From the NCBI GenBank assembly GCA_035253505.1, contig DATFCC010000294.1, forward strand, positions 1 through 13,425: DNA of 13,425 nucleotides, given 5' to 3'. Below are positions 6,288 to 13,405 of this stretch, piece by piece. The stretch comes from AWTP1-13 sp035253505 (GTDB lineage: Bacteria > Pseudomonadota > Alphaproteobacteria > Rhizobiales > Hyphomicrobiaceae). Both the position numbers and the translations under genes were made by a program. How positions within the stretch are numbered: the stretch's first letter is position 1; each line of letters begins with the position of its first letter. The notes beneath the pieces were generated by a model. That model saw only the letters and a program-made list of their open reading frames with translations, was not told the DNA's origin and made no database searches.

Positions 6288-7034
6288 GAGGCGGACCGGC
6301 CGCGCGGGCCAGCCGATAGGTAGGATGACGCGGCGGTAGGTGAGGAGCAGCGGACCTGTCCGCATCATGTGCACCAGCGCCGTCACATCCTCGAACACGG
6401 GCTCGCCTGTCCTGAAGACCTCGCGATAGGCGTCCGCTGCGGCGCGAGCGTAGTCGGAGTCCGGCATGTCCTCGAAACGCTCGCCTATGGCGCCGGACTT
6501 CCAGCCGTTTCCGTAGAGGCTGTAGCCTTCGCCGACCGTGCGCACGATGAGCCTGGCGCCTCCCTCCTGCGGATCGACCTCGAGGTAGCGTCCGCTCGAT
6601 GACGCGCGCACCGCTTCCATCAGGCTCTGATCGGCTCTTGCGGGCCCCGTCCGCCACGCTTGGTCAATGGCGCCGAAGCCTGCGTCCCGCGCGATGGTGT
6701 CGGCGGGCAGGCGCTTGAAGATGAAGCGCGCATCGTGGGTGCGGCGAGCGCCGGCGAACAAGCCCATCAGCATGGCAACCGCGGCCGGCTGATCGTCGAA
6801 CGCGCGCTTGTGCCGGGCGCCGCCACGGGGCACGAGAGTGAAACGCGTTCCGGGCCTGCTGTCGCAGATGATCTCGACGGCCTGGAGCACGGCGCGTGCG
6901 CTCACGGTCTCCGGCCAAAACCCGAACTCGAGGTGTCGGCCCTGCCGGCGGACGACGATGGATGCTTTGGCCATTGCCGATACGGCGCCAGCGGCGGAGC
7001 GGTCGTGCACCCGTCCCAGCTTATCAATCCACAT
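6210..7034 (-). CDS. PAS-domain protein of unknown function
   Basis: This 274-residue soluble protein has an unrecognised N-terminal domain (about 20-115, beginning ASIVVRRQGRHLEFGFWPE). The C-terminal half (about 160-250) resembles the PAS_5-type domain common in alphaproteobacteria. Its landmarks are GEGYSLYGNGWKSGAIGERF, a helix with YREVFRTGEPVFED, and the strand TYRRVILPIG leading to VRLLGA. PAS domains sense small ligands or redox state or mediate protein contacts. No kinase, cyclase or DNA-binding output domain is visible, so it may act through a partner. Its last 25 residues are encoded antisense to the end of the GNAT-like gene, and the domain similarity runs almost to that overlap, which supports the stop at 6210. 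The ribosome binding site is weak; an internal Met at residue 21 is an alternative start. Confidence 0.65.
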   Translation of the reverse strand: MWIDKLGRVHDRSAAGAVSAMAKASIVVRRQGRHLEFGFWPETVSARAVLQAVEIICDSRPGTRFTLVPRGGARHKRAFDDQPAAVAMLMGLFAGARRTHDARFIFKRLPADTIARDAGFGAIDQAWRTGPARADQSLMEAVRASSSGRYLEVDPQEGGARLIVRTVGEGYSLYGNGWKSGAIGERFEDMPDSDYARAAADAYREVFRTGEPVFEDVTALVHMMRTGPLLLTYRRVILPIGWPARPVRLLGATLDQRVRPLAFGTTDESGDVLQ

Positions 7035-7264
7035 AGGTCATCCGTATGATCTGAATAGGCGCAAAGCGTAGCACACGGAGCAAGCCGTGGCGAGGTCGGC
7101 CGCGGCGTGCCCTTCGCCCTTGGCGGGAAAATCTCTAAGCTTGCTTGCTAGTGGCCGGACCGGGCGTGGCCTAGCCTTCGGCTGCCGCCATCCCCGCGAT
7201 GCACGCCGACAGGCCTGCCAGCAGCGATCATGCGCTGGGCAATGGCGGCTGGCAGAGGACCGAC

Positions 7265-7477
7265 ATGCCGCAATGGGAATACACGAAGATCGACTTGAAC
7301 AACGTGCCGGCCAAGTCCAGCGACCTCGACCTGTTGCATGATGCCGGCAAGGACGGCTGGGAGCTCGTCGGCATCACGGCCAACAACTGCGCCTACCTGA
7401 AGCGTGCCACCCCCGGGACGGAGGCGCCCGCGCCGGCAAGAGCCGCGGCCACGCGGCGCAAGTCGTCGGCCGACTAG
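7265..7477 (+). CDS. DUF4177-like small protein
   Basis: This is a 70-residue protein. The opening MPQWEYTKIDLNN and the later DLLHDAGKDGWELVGI followed by a short strand (CAYLKR) match the DUF4177 pattern (W-E-Y at the start, L-N/H-x-x-G-x-x-G-W-E-L-V in the middle), a small family of unknown function. The last 20 or so residues are low-complexity and rich in Ala, Pro and Lys/Arg. The start at 7265 is chosen because GAGGA (7255-7259) lies five bases before it and the family motif begins at this Met; an upstream ATG at 7199 adds 22 unconvincing residues. It is convergent with galU, with only 13 bases between stop codons. Confidence 0.75.
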   Translation: MPQWEYTKIDLNNVPAKSSDLDLLHDAGKDGWELVGITANNCAYLKRATPGTEAPAPARAAATRRKSSAD

Positions 7478-7490
7478 CGGCTGGCTCCGC

Positions 7491-8375
7491 TCACGTCTTC
7501 AGCAGCTTCGCAATCTCTGCCCGCAAGGCGGGCGCGAGATCATTGCGCGCGAGGCCGTAGGCGATATTCGCCGCCAGGAAACCGATCTTCGCCCCGCAAT
7601 CGTAGACGGTGCCGTCGAAGCGCACGGCGAAGAAGGGCTGGCTGCGCGCCAGCTCGATCATGGCGTCGGTAACCTGGATCTCGCCGCCCGCGCCGCGCTC
7701 CCCGCGATCGAGGATGGCGAAGATCTCCGGTTGCAGGATGTAGCGGCCCGTGATGTGCAGGTTGGACGGTGCGTCGGCGGGCTTCGGCTTCTCGACCATG
7801 CCGGTGATGCCCGACACCTTCGCGTTGCGGTCCTGGACGCCGACGATGCCGTAGAGGTGCGTCTGGTCGGCCGGAACGGGGGCCACTGCGATGTGGTTGC
7901 CGCCGTGCGCGTCGTAGGCCTGCATCATGTCGGCAAGGCAGGCGCCCGCCCCGAAATGCAGCATGTCCGGCAGCAGCAGGGCGAAGGGCTCGTCGCCGAC
8001 GATCTCGCGCGCGCACCACACCGCGTGGCCGAGCCCGTGCGGCGCCTGCTGACGGGTGAAGCTGGTCTGCCCCGCTCGCGGAAGCTGAGCCATGAGCTCT
8101 TCCAGCTCCCTCGTCTTGCCGCGATCGGCGAGCGTCCGCTCCAGCTCGTACTGGCTGTCGAAATGATCCTCGATCGCGCCCTTGTTGCGGCCCGTTACGA
8201 AGATGAAGTGCTCGATGCCCGCCGCCATGGCCTCCTCGACCACGTGCTGGATGACGGGGCGGTCCACTACCGTCAGCATCTCCTTGGGGACGGCCTTGGT
8301 CGCGGGCAGGAACCGTGTGCCGAGACCCGCTACGGGGAACACCGCCTTGCGGACTCGCTTGGCTTGCTTCTGCAT
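7491..8375 (-). CDS. galU: UTP-glucose-1-phosphate uridylyltransferase
   Basis: This 294-residue cytoplasmic enzyme makes UDP-glucose and pyrophosphate from UTP and glucose 1-phosphate, supplying surface polysaccharide, glycolipid and trehalose pathways. The bacterial GalU signature is intact: FPVAGLGTRFLPATKAVPKE (13-32) with the nucleotide-binding G-L-G-T-R at 17-21 and Lys31. The LLLPD motif (Asp137), the MVEKP motif (Glu195, Lys196) and DCGAKIGF (259-266) are also present. The length is normal for the family. The ATG at 8375 has a modest AGG upstream. It is divergent from galE across 156 bases, and a strong hairpin lies in its presumed leader (8397-8425). No residue known to be essential appears altered. 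Confidence 0.97.
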   Translation of the reverse strand: MQKQAKRVRKAVFPVAGLGTRFLPATKAVPKEMLTVVDRPVIQHVVEEAMAAGIEHFIFVTGRNKGAIEDHFDSQYELERTLADRGKTRELEELMAQLPRAGQTSFTRQQAPHGLGHAVWCAREIVGDEPFALLLPDMLHFGAGACLADMMQAYDAHGGNHIAVAPVPADQTHLYGIVGVQDRNAKVSGITGMVEKPKPADAPSNLHITGRYILQPEIFAILDRGERGAGGEIQVTDAMIELARSQPFFAVRFDGTVYDCGAKIGFLAANIAYGLARNDLAPALRAEIAKLLKT

Positions 8376-8396
8376 GGATGCCTGATCCCGGATACC

Positions 8397-8425
8397 GGCC
8401 GAGCCCTCCAGGGTAGGGCACGGCC
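8397..8425 (-). promoter_or_regulatory. Hairpin in the galU leader
   Basis: GGCCG-A-GCCCT (8397-8407) pairs with AGGGC-A-CGGCC (8415-8425) around a 7-base loop: ten base pairs with a single A-A mismatch. It ends about 22 bases before the galU start codon, so if transcription begins further upstream it would fold in the leader RNA. It leaves the ribosome binding site free. Its function is not known. Confidence 0.4.
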
Positions 8426-8467
8426 ATTAACTCAGCGTATGCGACGAGAATGCTAGACATGCCGGAT

Positions 8468-8507
8468 GGTTGCACAACCTGCAACCGTTGCGCGGCAACC
8501 CTACAAT
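8468..8507 (+). promoter_or_regulatory. Probable galE promoter with GTTG/CAAC repeats
   Basis: TACAAT (8502-8507) matches the sigma-70 -10 consensus in five of six positions and lies 24 bases before the galE start. There is no good -35. In its place is a cluster of inverted repeats: GGTTG-CA-CAACC (8468-8479), CAAC-C-GTTG (8482-8490) and GTTGC-GCG-GCAAC (8487-8499). This suggests a regulated promoter whose operator may also affect galU. Confidence 0.4.
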
Positions 8508-8531
8508 GCGCGGAAAAACAGGGACAGTGAG

Positions 8532-9518
8532 ATGAGCGTTCTGGTCACAGGAGGAGCCGGGTACATCGGCAGCCATATGGCGCTCGAGCTCCTCGATGCC
8601 GGCGAAGACGTGGTGATCATCGACAATCTTTCGACCGGCGTGGCCTGGACGGTGCCTGCAGGCGCGGCATTCGTCAGAGGCGACGTCGGCGACCAGGAGC
8701 TGGTGGGGCAGGTCCTGGACAGCCACAAGGTGGACGCCATCGTCCACTTCGCTGGCTCCGTGGTCGTGCCCGACTCGGTGTCCGATCCGCTCGGCTACTA
8801 TCTCAACAACACGGTCAAGTCGCGCGCGCTGCTGGAGGCCGCAGTCAAGCACGGTGTGGGCCGCTTCATCTTCTCGTCCACGGCTGCGGTGTACGGGATG
8901 ACCGGCGACGCGCCGGTGGACGAGGACGCGCCGCTGGCGCCGTTGTCCCCGTACGGCTCCTCGAAGCGCATGACCGAGATCATGCTGGCGGATGTGTCGC
9001 AGGCGACCGGCCTGCGCTACGTGGCGCTGCGCTACTTCAACGTCGCGGGCGCCGATCCCAGGCGGCGCTCCGGCCAGTCGACGCCGAGGGCGACGCATCT
9101 CATCAAGGTCGCCTGCGAGACGGCGCTGGGCAAGCGCAGCCATATCGACGTGTTCGGCACGGACTACCCGACCCCCGACGGCACCTGCCTGCGCGACTAC
9201 ATTCACGTCAGCGACCTGACGCGGGCACATACGGCTGCTCTGCGCCACCTGCGCGCCGGCGGCGAGAGCAGCGTGTTCAACTGCGGTTACAGCCGGGGGT
9301 TCTCCGTGCTCGAAGTGATCGGCGCTGTGAAGCGCGCGGCCGGCCGCGATTTCGAGGTGCGTACCGCTCCGCGGCGCCCGGGCGATCCGGGCATCGTCGT
9401 CGCCGCCACCGACCGCATCCGCAAGACGCTGGGCTGGGTTCCCAAGCACGATTCGCTCGATACCATCGTCGGCCACGCGCTCGCCTGGGAGGAGCACCTG
9501 TCGCGAAGGAACGCGTGA
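8532..9518 (+). CDS. galE: UDP-glucose 4-epimerase
   Basis: This 328-residue cytoplasmic enzyme interconverts UDP-glucose and UDP-galactose with bound NAD. It is an extended short-chain dehydrogenase. The Rossmann motif GGAGYIGSH lies at 7-15, the SSTAAVYG strand with the catalytic Ser/Thr at 115-122, and the catalytic Tyr141 and Lys145 in SPYGSSK. The family stretches RYFNVAGADP (167-176) and LRDYIHVSDL (220-229) are also present. The length is normal. The start at 8532 places the Rossmann motif at its usual distance, and AGGGAC lies about seven bases upstream; an in-frame ATG at 8466 would add 22 residues that run through the promoter repeats. The GalU product is its substrate, so the divergent pair is functionally linked. 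Confidence 0.96.
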   Translation: MSVLVTGGAGYIGSHMALELLDAGEDVVIIDNLSTGVAWTVPAGAAFVRGDVGDQELVGQVLDSHKVDAIVHFAGSVVVPDSVSDPLGYYLNNTVKSRALLEAAVKHGVGRFIFSSTAAVYGMTGDAPVDEDAPLAPLSPYGSSKRMTEIMLADVSQATGLRYVALRYFNVAGADPRRRSGQSTPRATHLIKVACETALGKRSHIDVFGTDYPTPDGTCLRDYIHVSDLTRAHTAALRHLRAGGESSVFNCGYSRGFSVLEVIGAVKRAAGRDFEVRTAPRRPGDPGIVVAATDRIRKTLGWVPKHDSLDTIVGHALAWEEHLSRRNA

Positions 9519-9545
9519 CAGGCCGTCGCGGCCGATGCGGAAAAT

Positions 9546-9555
9546 CCGTGCACGG
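9546..9555. repeat. 10-bp perfect palindrome
   Basis: CCGTGCACGG is a perfect palindrome, six bases before the -35 element of the candidate promoter at 9562. It could be an operator half-site or simply a short chance palindrome in GC-rich DNA. Confidence 0.25.
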
Positions 9556-9561
9556 GTGGCA

Positions 9562-9591
9562 TTGTCGGCCACGCCCCGCACGGGATAGCAT
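9562..9591 (+). promoter_or_regulatory. Candidate promoter of the 71-residue membrane protein
   Basis: TTGTCG (9562-9567) and TAGCAT (9586-9591) are 18 bases apart, each matching four of six consensus bases. Transcription would begin near 9598, giving a leader of about 18 bases that contains the GAGGGAA ribosome binding site. Confidence 0.4.
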
Positions 9592-9615
9592 CGGCCCATA
9601 GGGTGCGAGGGAACC

Positions 9616-9831
9616 ATGTTGGCGTATCTGGCTTGGGCGGGCGCGATCGCGTTCGTCGTCGCGTTGTACACGAGCAATGGCTTTCGCGGGCGCACGAACG
9701 AGCTGTGGGACAAATACGTCCTCGGCACTTTGAAGGTGGGCTGGCCCTATGCCGCCATCTATGCGCTGTACGACACGATCACGACGGGCGCCCTTGGCAA
9801 GGCGCTGCGCCTGATGGTGGCGGGTTCGTGA
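9616..9831 (+). CDS. Small membrane protein, unknown function
   Basis: This is a 71-residue protein. Residues 2-19 (LAYLAWAGAIAFVVALYT) form one transmembrane segment. The remainder is mixed, with an aromatic second segment (VGWPYAAIYALYDTITTGA, about 41-59) that could be a second helix or an amphipathic helix. GAGGGAA lies just before the ATG. There is no family I can name. It sits alone between galE and the transglycosylase gene; the 96-base gap to the latter contains a hairpin and a possible separate promoter region, so cotranscription is unsure. Start, ribosome site and hydrophobic pattern together make a real gene likely. Confidence 0.6.
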   Translation: MLAYLAWAGAIAFVVALYTSNGFRGRTNELWDKYVLGTLKVGWPYAAIYALYDTITTGALGKALRLMVAGS

Positions 9832-9844
9832 CCTGGCCTTATCC

Positions 9845-9876
9845 TCTGCCGCCGCATAACGGCCCCAAACGGCAGA
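9845..9876. terminator. 7-bp hairpin after the 71-residue gene
   Basis: TCTGCCG (9845-9851) pairs with CGGCAGA (9870-9876); a competing inner stem GCCG-CATAA-CGGC (9851-9863) shares bases with it. It begins 14 bases after the stop codon. It is followed by CTTAA rather than a T run, so this is only a possible terminator. Confidence 0.3.
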
Positions 9877-9927
9877 CTTAAGTGCCGCCTCGCGCCATGA
9901 TGCGACGATTCTGAGGGGGCGACCCGA

Positions 9928-11253
9928 ATGCCTGGCAAGGGCCCGAACATGCGCGTGGCGGTCGCACGAATGGCAGGCAGGAGCTGTGCGGCCCTGGGTC
10001 GCCTTTTGCCGGGCCTGCTGCTGATCCTCACGCTGTCGATGCATCTCCCCGCCGGCCGCGCGCATGCGCAGGCGGCCCAGGACTTCCGCAGCTTTCTCGA
10101 GGCGCTCTGGCCGGAGGCCCAGGCGATGGGCGTCACGCGCCAGACGTTCGACATGGCGCTGCGCGGCGTGGAGCCCGACCTGGCCCTGCCCGATCTCGTC
10201 TTGCCGGGGAGGGACGAGGTCAAGGGCCAGGCGGAGTTCACACGCACGCCGGCGCAGTACCTGAACGTCGGCTACCTCACCAAGCTCGCTGAGCAGGGCA
10301 AGGCGCTCAAGGCCCAGCACGCCGCGTCCTTGGCCAGGATCGAGCGTGAGCTCGGCGTGCAGCCCCAATTCGTCCTGGCGATCTGGGGTCGCGAAACGGC
10401 GTTCGGCGCCCACAAGTCGACGTACTACATCATCAAGGCGCTGGCGACGCAGGCCTATCTCGGTCGCCGCAAGGACATGTTCCGCAACGAGCTGCTGCAC
10501 GCGCTTGCGATGCTGCAGGAAGGCGTGCGCACGCGTGAGACGATGGTCGGGTCGTGGGCCGGAGCCATGGGTCTCACACAGTTCATGCCGTCCGAGTTCC
10601 ACACGCTCGCCTACGACCTCGATGGCGACGGCCGCAAGGATATCTGGAACTCGGTGCCCGATGCGCTGGCCTCCGCAGCCAATCAGCTTCGCTCCAAGGG
10701 CTGGGTTCCCGGCCAGGTTTGGGGCTATGAGGTGCGCCTGCCTGCGTCGATCTCCTGCCTGCAGGAAGGCCCGGACAACGCCAAGCCTCTGTCGGAATGG
10801 GTGAAGCTCGGAGTGACGCGCGTGGGCGGCGACTTTCCCGCCAAGGCGCTCGACCAGTCGGCGTTCCTGCTCGCGCCCGCCGGCAGCTACGGCCCCGTCT
10901 TCCTGGCGCTGGAGAATTTTCTCGTCATCAAGCGCTACAACATGTCCGACCTGTACGCCCTGTTCGTCGGCAATCTCGGCGACCGTATCGCCGGTGGACG
11001 GGACTTCGTGACGCCGTGGGCGGAGGTGCAGCAGCTCTCCGCCAAGGGCATCGAGGGCATCCAGGAAGGCATGCAGGCGCAAGGCTATGCCGTCAGCAAG
11101 ATCGACGGCAAGGCCGGCATGAACACCCGCGCGCTGGTCGGCGCCTACCAGAAGGCGAACGGCTTGAAGGTCGACTGCTGGCCGTCGGAAGCGCTGCTCA
11201 AGCATGTGCGCAGCCGCAAGCCGCCGACCCCGCAGGCCAAGCGGCAGGACTAG
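9928..11253 (+). CDS. Secreted lytic murein transglycosylase (SLT_2 + peptidoglycan-binding)
   Basis: This 441-residue periplasmic enzyme cleaves the MurNAc-GlcNAc bond of peptidoglycan, leaving 1,6-anhydro ends. Residues 1-48 form a signal peptide with a long basic n-region and cleavage near AHA-QAA; no lipobox is seen, so it is probably soluble, unlike lipoprotein MltB. The MltB-type catalytic domain spans about 50-345. It carries the catalytic Glu156 in WGRETAFG, the GAMGLTQFMPS motif (212-222) and the DLDGDGRKDIWNS stretch (230-242). A PG_binding_1 domain follows at about 365-425 (GIQEGMQAQGY, IDGKAGMNTRALVGAYQ). The start at 9928 has GAGGGGG upstream; Met8 and Met15 are alternatives that would shorten only the n-region. 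It ends 15 bases before the convergent GST gene. Confidence 0.93.
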   Translation: MPGKGPNMRVAVARMAGRSCAALGRLLPGLLLILTLSMHLPAGRAHAQAAQDFRSFLEALWPEAQAMGVTRQTFDMALRGVEPDLALPDLVLPGRDEVKGQAEFTRTPAQYLNVGYLTKLAEQGKALKAQHAASLARIERELGVQPQFVLAIWGRETAFGAHKSTYYIIKALATQAYLGRRKDMFRNELLHALAMLQEGVRTRETMVGSWAGAMGLTQFMPSEFHTLAYDLDGDGRKDIWNSVPDALASAANQLRSKGWVPGQVWGYEVRLPASISCLQEGPDNAKPLSEWVKLGVTRVGGDFPAKALDQSAFLLAPAGSYGPVFLALENFLVIKRYNMSDLYALFVGNLGDRIAGGRDFVTPWAEVQQLSAKGIEGIQEGMQAQGYAVSKIDGKAGMNTRALVGAYQKANGLKVDCWPSEALLKHVRSRKPPTPQAKRQD

Positions 11254-11268
11254 GCCCGGGGAGTGCGA

Positions 11269-12027
11269 TCAGCCGACGGTCATCGGCCCGCGCCGCGGCG
11301 CCGCCTCGGCCATCGTGCGCTCGGTGAGCGGCAGGCCGAGCTCGGCGGCGACGGCGCGATGCTGCGGCAGGGGCGTGGACGCCAGCCGGTCGGCGATGTC
11401 CGTCACCTTCGCCAGCGCGGGTACGGCGTTCGTGCGCTCCGCCCAGGCGAGCGTGAGCGGCCAGCGCTCCTTGTCGAGGGTCACGCGCGCCCATTTCAAG
11501 TTGTGAAAGAAGACGGCCACCGAAATGTCCGCAACCGAGACGGCACCGAAGAGGAAGCCGGCGGCGGGTGCCAGCCGCTCCAGGTGGCCCATCACCTCCG
11601 GCAGCTCCTCGCTGACGGCGCGGGCGATCTTCTCCTTCTCGCGTGGGCGCTGCCAGATGAACGGGTTGATGACCGCCTCGTAGAAGATGCGCCAGATGAA
11701 CACGTCGCCCATGCGCGTGTCGGCGAATTCCTCGATCCAGCGTGCCCTGGCGCGGTCGGCCGGCGCCTTGGGCAGCAGCGGCGGGGAGGGATAGCGCTCC
11801 TCCAGGTACTCGCAGATCACCGTGCTGTCGGACACCGAGACCTGGTCGTCGACGAGCACGGGGATGCGCCGCAGGGGGTTCAGCTCGCTGAAGCGGTCGT
11901 CGCCGAAGAAGGGGACGATGGGATCGACCTGGTAGGGGACGCCTTTCAGCTCGCACACGGCGAGCACCTTGCGGACGTAGGGCGATACCGGGCCGCCGAT
12001 GATGGTGGCAGGCTGTTGCGTGCTCAT
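11269..12027 (-). CDS. Glutathione S-transferase family protein
   Basis: This 252-residue cytoplasmic protein has an N-terminal thioredoxin-fold domain (about 6-80). It has SPYVRKV with a possible catalytic Ser15, the cis-proline motif NPLRRIPVL (Pro56) and the glutathione gamma-glutamyl site DSTVICEYLEE (Asp67, Ser68). An all-helical C-terminal domain follows, with the N-capping Asp167 in SVADISVAVFF. The family conjugates glutathione to electrophiles or acts in isomerisation and dehalogenation; the substrate is unknown. The start at 12027 (MSTQQPATI) places the first strand normally. A start at 12066 adds 13 residues that run into the promoter region and inverted repeat, so I reject it. It is divergent from the aminotransferase gene. 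Confidence 0.9.
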   Translation of the reverse strand: MSTQQPATIIGGPVSPYVRKVLAVCELKGVPYQVDPIVPFFGDDRFSELNPLRRIPVLVDDQVSVSDSTVICEYLEERYPSPPLLPKAPADRARARWIEEFADTRMGDVFIWRIFYEAVINPFIWQRPREKEKIARAVSEELPEVMGHLERLAPAAGFLFGAVSVADISVAVFFHNLKWARVTLDKERWPLTLAWAERTNAVPALAKVTDIADRLASTPLPQHRAVAAELGLPLTERTMAEAAPRRGPMTVG

Positions 12028-12041
12028 GAGCCATCCCAGGA

Positions 12042-12070
12042 CAACGTGACCGCCCGCAGTATACACGTTG
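12042..12070. promoter_or_regulatory. 7-bp inverted repeat in the GST/aminotransferase gap
   Basis: CAACGTG (12042-12048) and CACGTTG (12064-12070) form a perfect inverted repeat with a 15-base spacer, so the arm centres are 22 bases, or two helical turns, apart. The complement of 12058-12063 reads TATACT, a good -10 for the GST gene, and lies inside the repeat. The right arm ends four bases before the -35 of the aminotransferase promoter. This is the geometry of a dimeric regulator's operator. Confidence 0.45.
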
Positions 12071-12073
12071 CCC

Positions 12074-12101
12074 TTGACTCATGCGTCCCTGGGCGTAGGT
12101 T
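12074..12101 (+). promoter_or_regulatory. Candidate promoter of the aminotransferase gene
   Basis: TTGACT (12074-12079) matches the -35 consensus in five of six positions. TAGGTT (12096-12101), 16 bases on, is a weaker -10 of a type often seen in GC-rich alphaproteobacteria. Transcription would start near 12108, about 44 bases before the chosen ATG, which argues against the in-frame start at 12068. Confidence 0.5.
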
Positions 12102-12151
12102 CCGCGCGCTTCGCGATCCGGCGGGGCGATGAGCATTTCACGAGGCAGGCC

Positions 12152-13360
12152 ATGGGCTTCTTTGCCGACAGCGTCAACCGTATATCGCCATCCCAGACCA
12201 TCGGCATGTCGACGAAGGCGCGCGAGCTGAAAGCCAAGGGGCGCGACATCATCGACCTGTCGGCCGGAGAGCCGGATCTGCCCACGCCCGACAATGTCAA
12301 GCAGGCCGGCATCAAGGCGATCACGGACGGCAAGACCAAGTACACCGACGTCGACGGCATCCCCGAGCTGAAGGCGGCCATTGTCGCCAAGTTCAAGCGC
12401 GAGAACGCGCTCGAGTACAAGCCGAGCCAGGTGTCGGTGGGCACCGGCGGCAAGCAGGTGCTGTTCAACGCGCTGGCCTGCACGCTGAACCCTGGCGACG
12501 AGGTGGTGATCCCCGCGCCGTACTGGGTGTCTTATGCCGACATCGTGCTGCTCGGCGGCGGCAAGCCGGTGACGGCCCCGTGCAAGTTCGAGGACGGCTA
12601 CCGGCTGCAGCCCGAGACCCTGGATGCCGCCATCACGCCCAAGACGAAGTGGTTCGTGTTCAACGCTCCGTGCAACCCGTCAGGCGCCGCCTACACCAAG
12701 GCGCAACTGAAGGCCCTGACCGATGTGCTCATGACGCCGAAGAACCGGCACGTGTGGGTGCTGACCGACGACATGTACGAGCACCTGATCTACGACGACC
12801 TCACCTTCTACACGCCCGCGCAGATCGAGCCCGGCCTCTATGAGCGCACGCTCACCATGAACGGCCTGTCCAAGACCTACTGCATGACCGGCTGGCGCAT
12901 GGGCTACGGTGCGGGGCCGGAGCCGCTCATCAAGACCATGTGCAAGCTGCAGTCGCAGTCGACCTCCAACCCGTCGTCGATCTCGCAGTGGGCGGCGGTA
13001 GAGGCGCTCAACGGCCCCCAGGACTTCATCCCGCGCAATGCCAGGATCTTCAAGGAGCGGCGCGACCTGGTCGTGTCCATGCTGAACCAGGCCAAGGGCA
13101 TCAAGTGCCCCAAGCCGGAGGGTGCGTTTTACGTCTATCCCTCGTGCGCCGGCGTCATCGGCAAGACGTCGGGCAAGGGCACCAAGATTGCCACCGACCA
13201 GGATTTCACCTTGGCGCTGCTCGAGGAGGAGGGCGTCGCCTGCGTACACGGTGCCGCGTTCGCCATGAGCCCCTTCTTCCGCATCTCCTATGCCGCCTCC
13301 ACCGCGGAGCTGGAGGAAGCCTGCAAGCGCATCCAGCGCTTCTGCGGCAATTTGAGATAA
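12152..13360 (+). CDS. aatA: PLP-dependent aspartate/aromatic-type aminotransferase
   Basis: This 402-residue cytoplasmic enzyme transfers the amino group between an amino acid, probably aspartate, and 2-oxoglutarate through pyridoxal phosphate. Fold-type I class I landmarks are complete: SAGEPDLPTP (37-46), KYTDVDGIPELK (63-74), the NPSG motif with Asn175, and TDDMY with PLP-contacting Asp206 and Tyr209. The Schiff-base Lys241 lies in NGLSKTYCMTGWRMGYG, and the carboxylate-binding Arg377 in FFRISYA. The length equals that of rhizobial AatA-type enzymes, which also begin with a similar MGFFA segment. The start at 12152 follows GAGGCAGG and fits the promoter; an in-frame ATG at 12068 would lie upstream of it. 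Substrate preference (aspartate, aromatic or prephenate) cannot be read with certainty, so the gene symbol is tentative. Confidence 0.9.
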   Translation: MGFFADSVNRISPSQTIGMSTKARELKAKGRDIIDLSAGEPDLPTPDNVKQAGIKAITDGKTKYTDVDGIPELKAAIVAKFKRENALEYKPSQVSVGTGGKQVLFNALACTLNPGDEVVIPAPYWVSYADIVLLGGGKPVTAPCKFEDGYRLQPETLDAAITPKTKWFVFNAPCNPSGAAYTKAQLKALTDVLMTPKNRHVWVLTDDMYEHLIYDDLTFYTPAQIEPGLYERTLTMNGLSKTYCMTGWRMGYGAGPEPLIKTMCKLQSQSTSNPSSISQWAAVEALNGPQDFIPRNARIFKERRDLVVSMLNQAKGIKCPKPEGAFYVYPSCAGVIGKTSGKGTKIATDQDFTLALLEEEGVACVHGAAFAMSPFFRISYAASTAELEEACKRIQRFCGNLR

Positions 13361-13378
13361 GCATTCCAGCGAAGTCCG

Positions 13379-13405
13379 CCCCGCACGGTTCGTGCGGGGT
13401 TGATT
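13379..13405 (+). terminator. Rho-independent-type terminator of the aminotransferase gene
   Basis: CCCCGCACG (13379-13387) and CGTGCGGGG (13391-13399) form a perfect 9-bp GC-rich stem with a 3-base loop, followed by TTGATT. It begins 18 bases after the stop codon at 13360. The T tract is short and broken, but stem and position fit an intrinsic terminator. Confidence 0.7.

Noticed and set aside
7476..7491. AGCGG/CCGCT hairpin between the DUF4177-like and galU stop codons
   Set aside because: A 5-bp stem with no T run in GC-rich DNA is too weak to call a terminator.
8427..9728. 433-codon open frame on the minus strand
   Set aside because: It is antisense to galE, whose full set of catalytic motifs is on the plus strand.
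9277..11205. 642-codon open frame on the minus strand
   Set aside because: It covers galE, the small membrane gene and the transglycosylase in antisense, with low-complexity composition and no motif. The plus-strand genes are certain.
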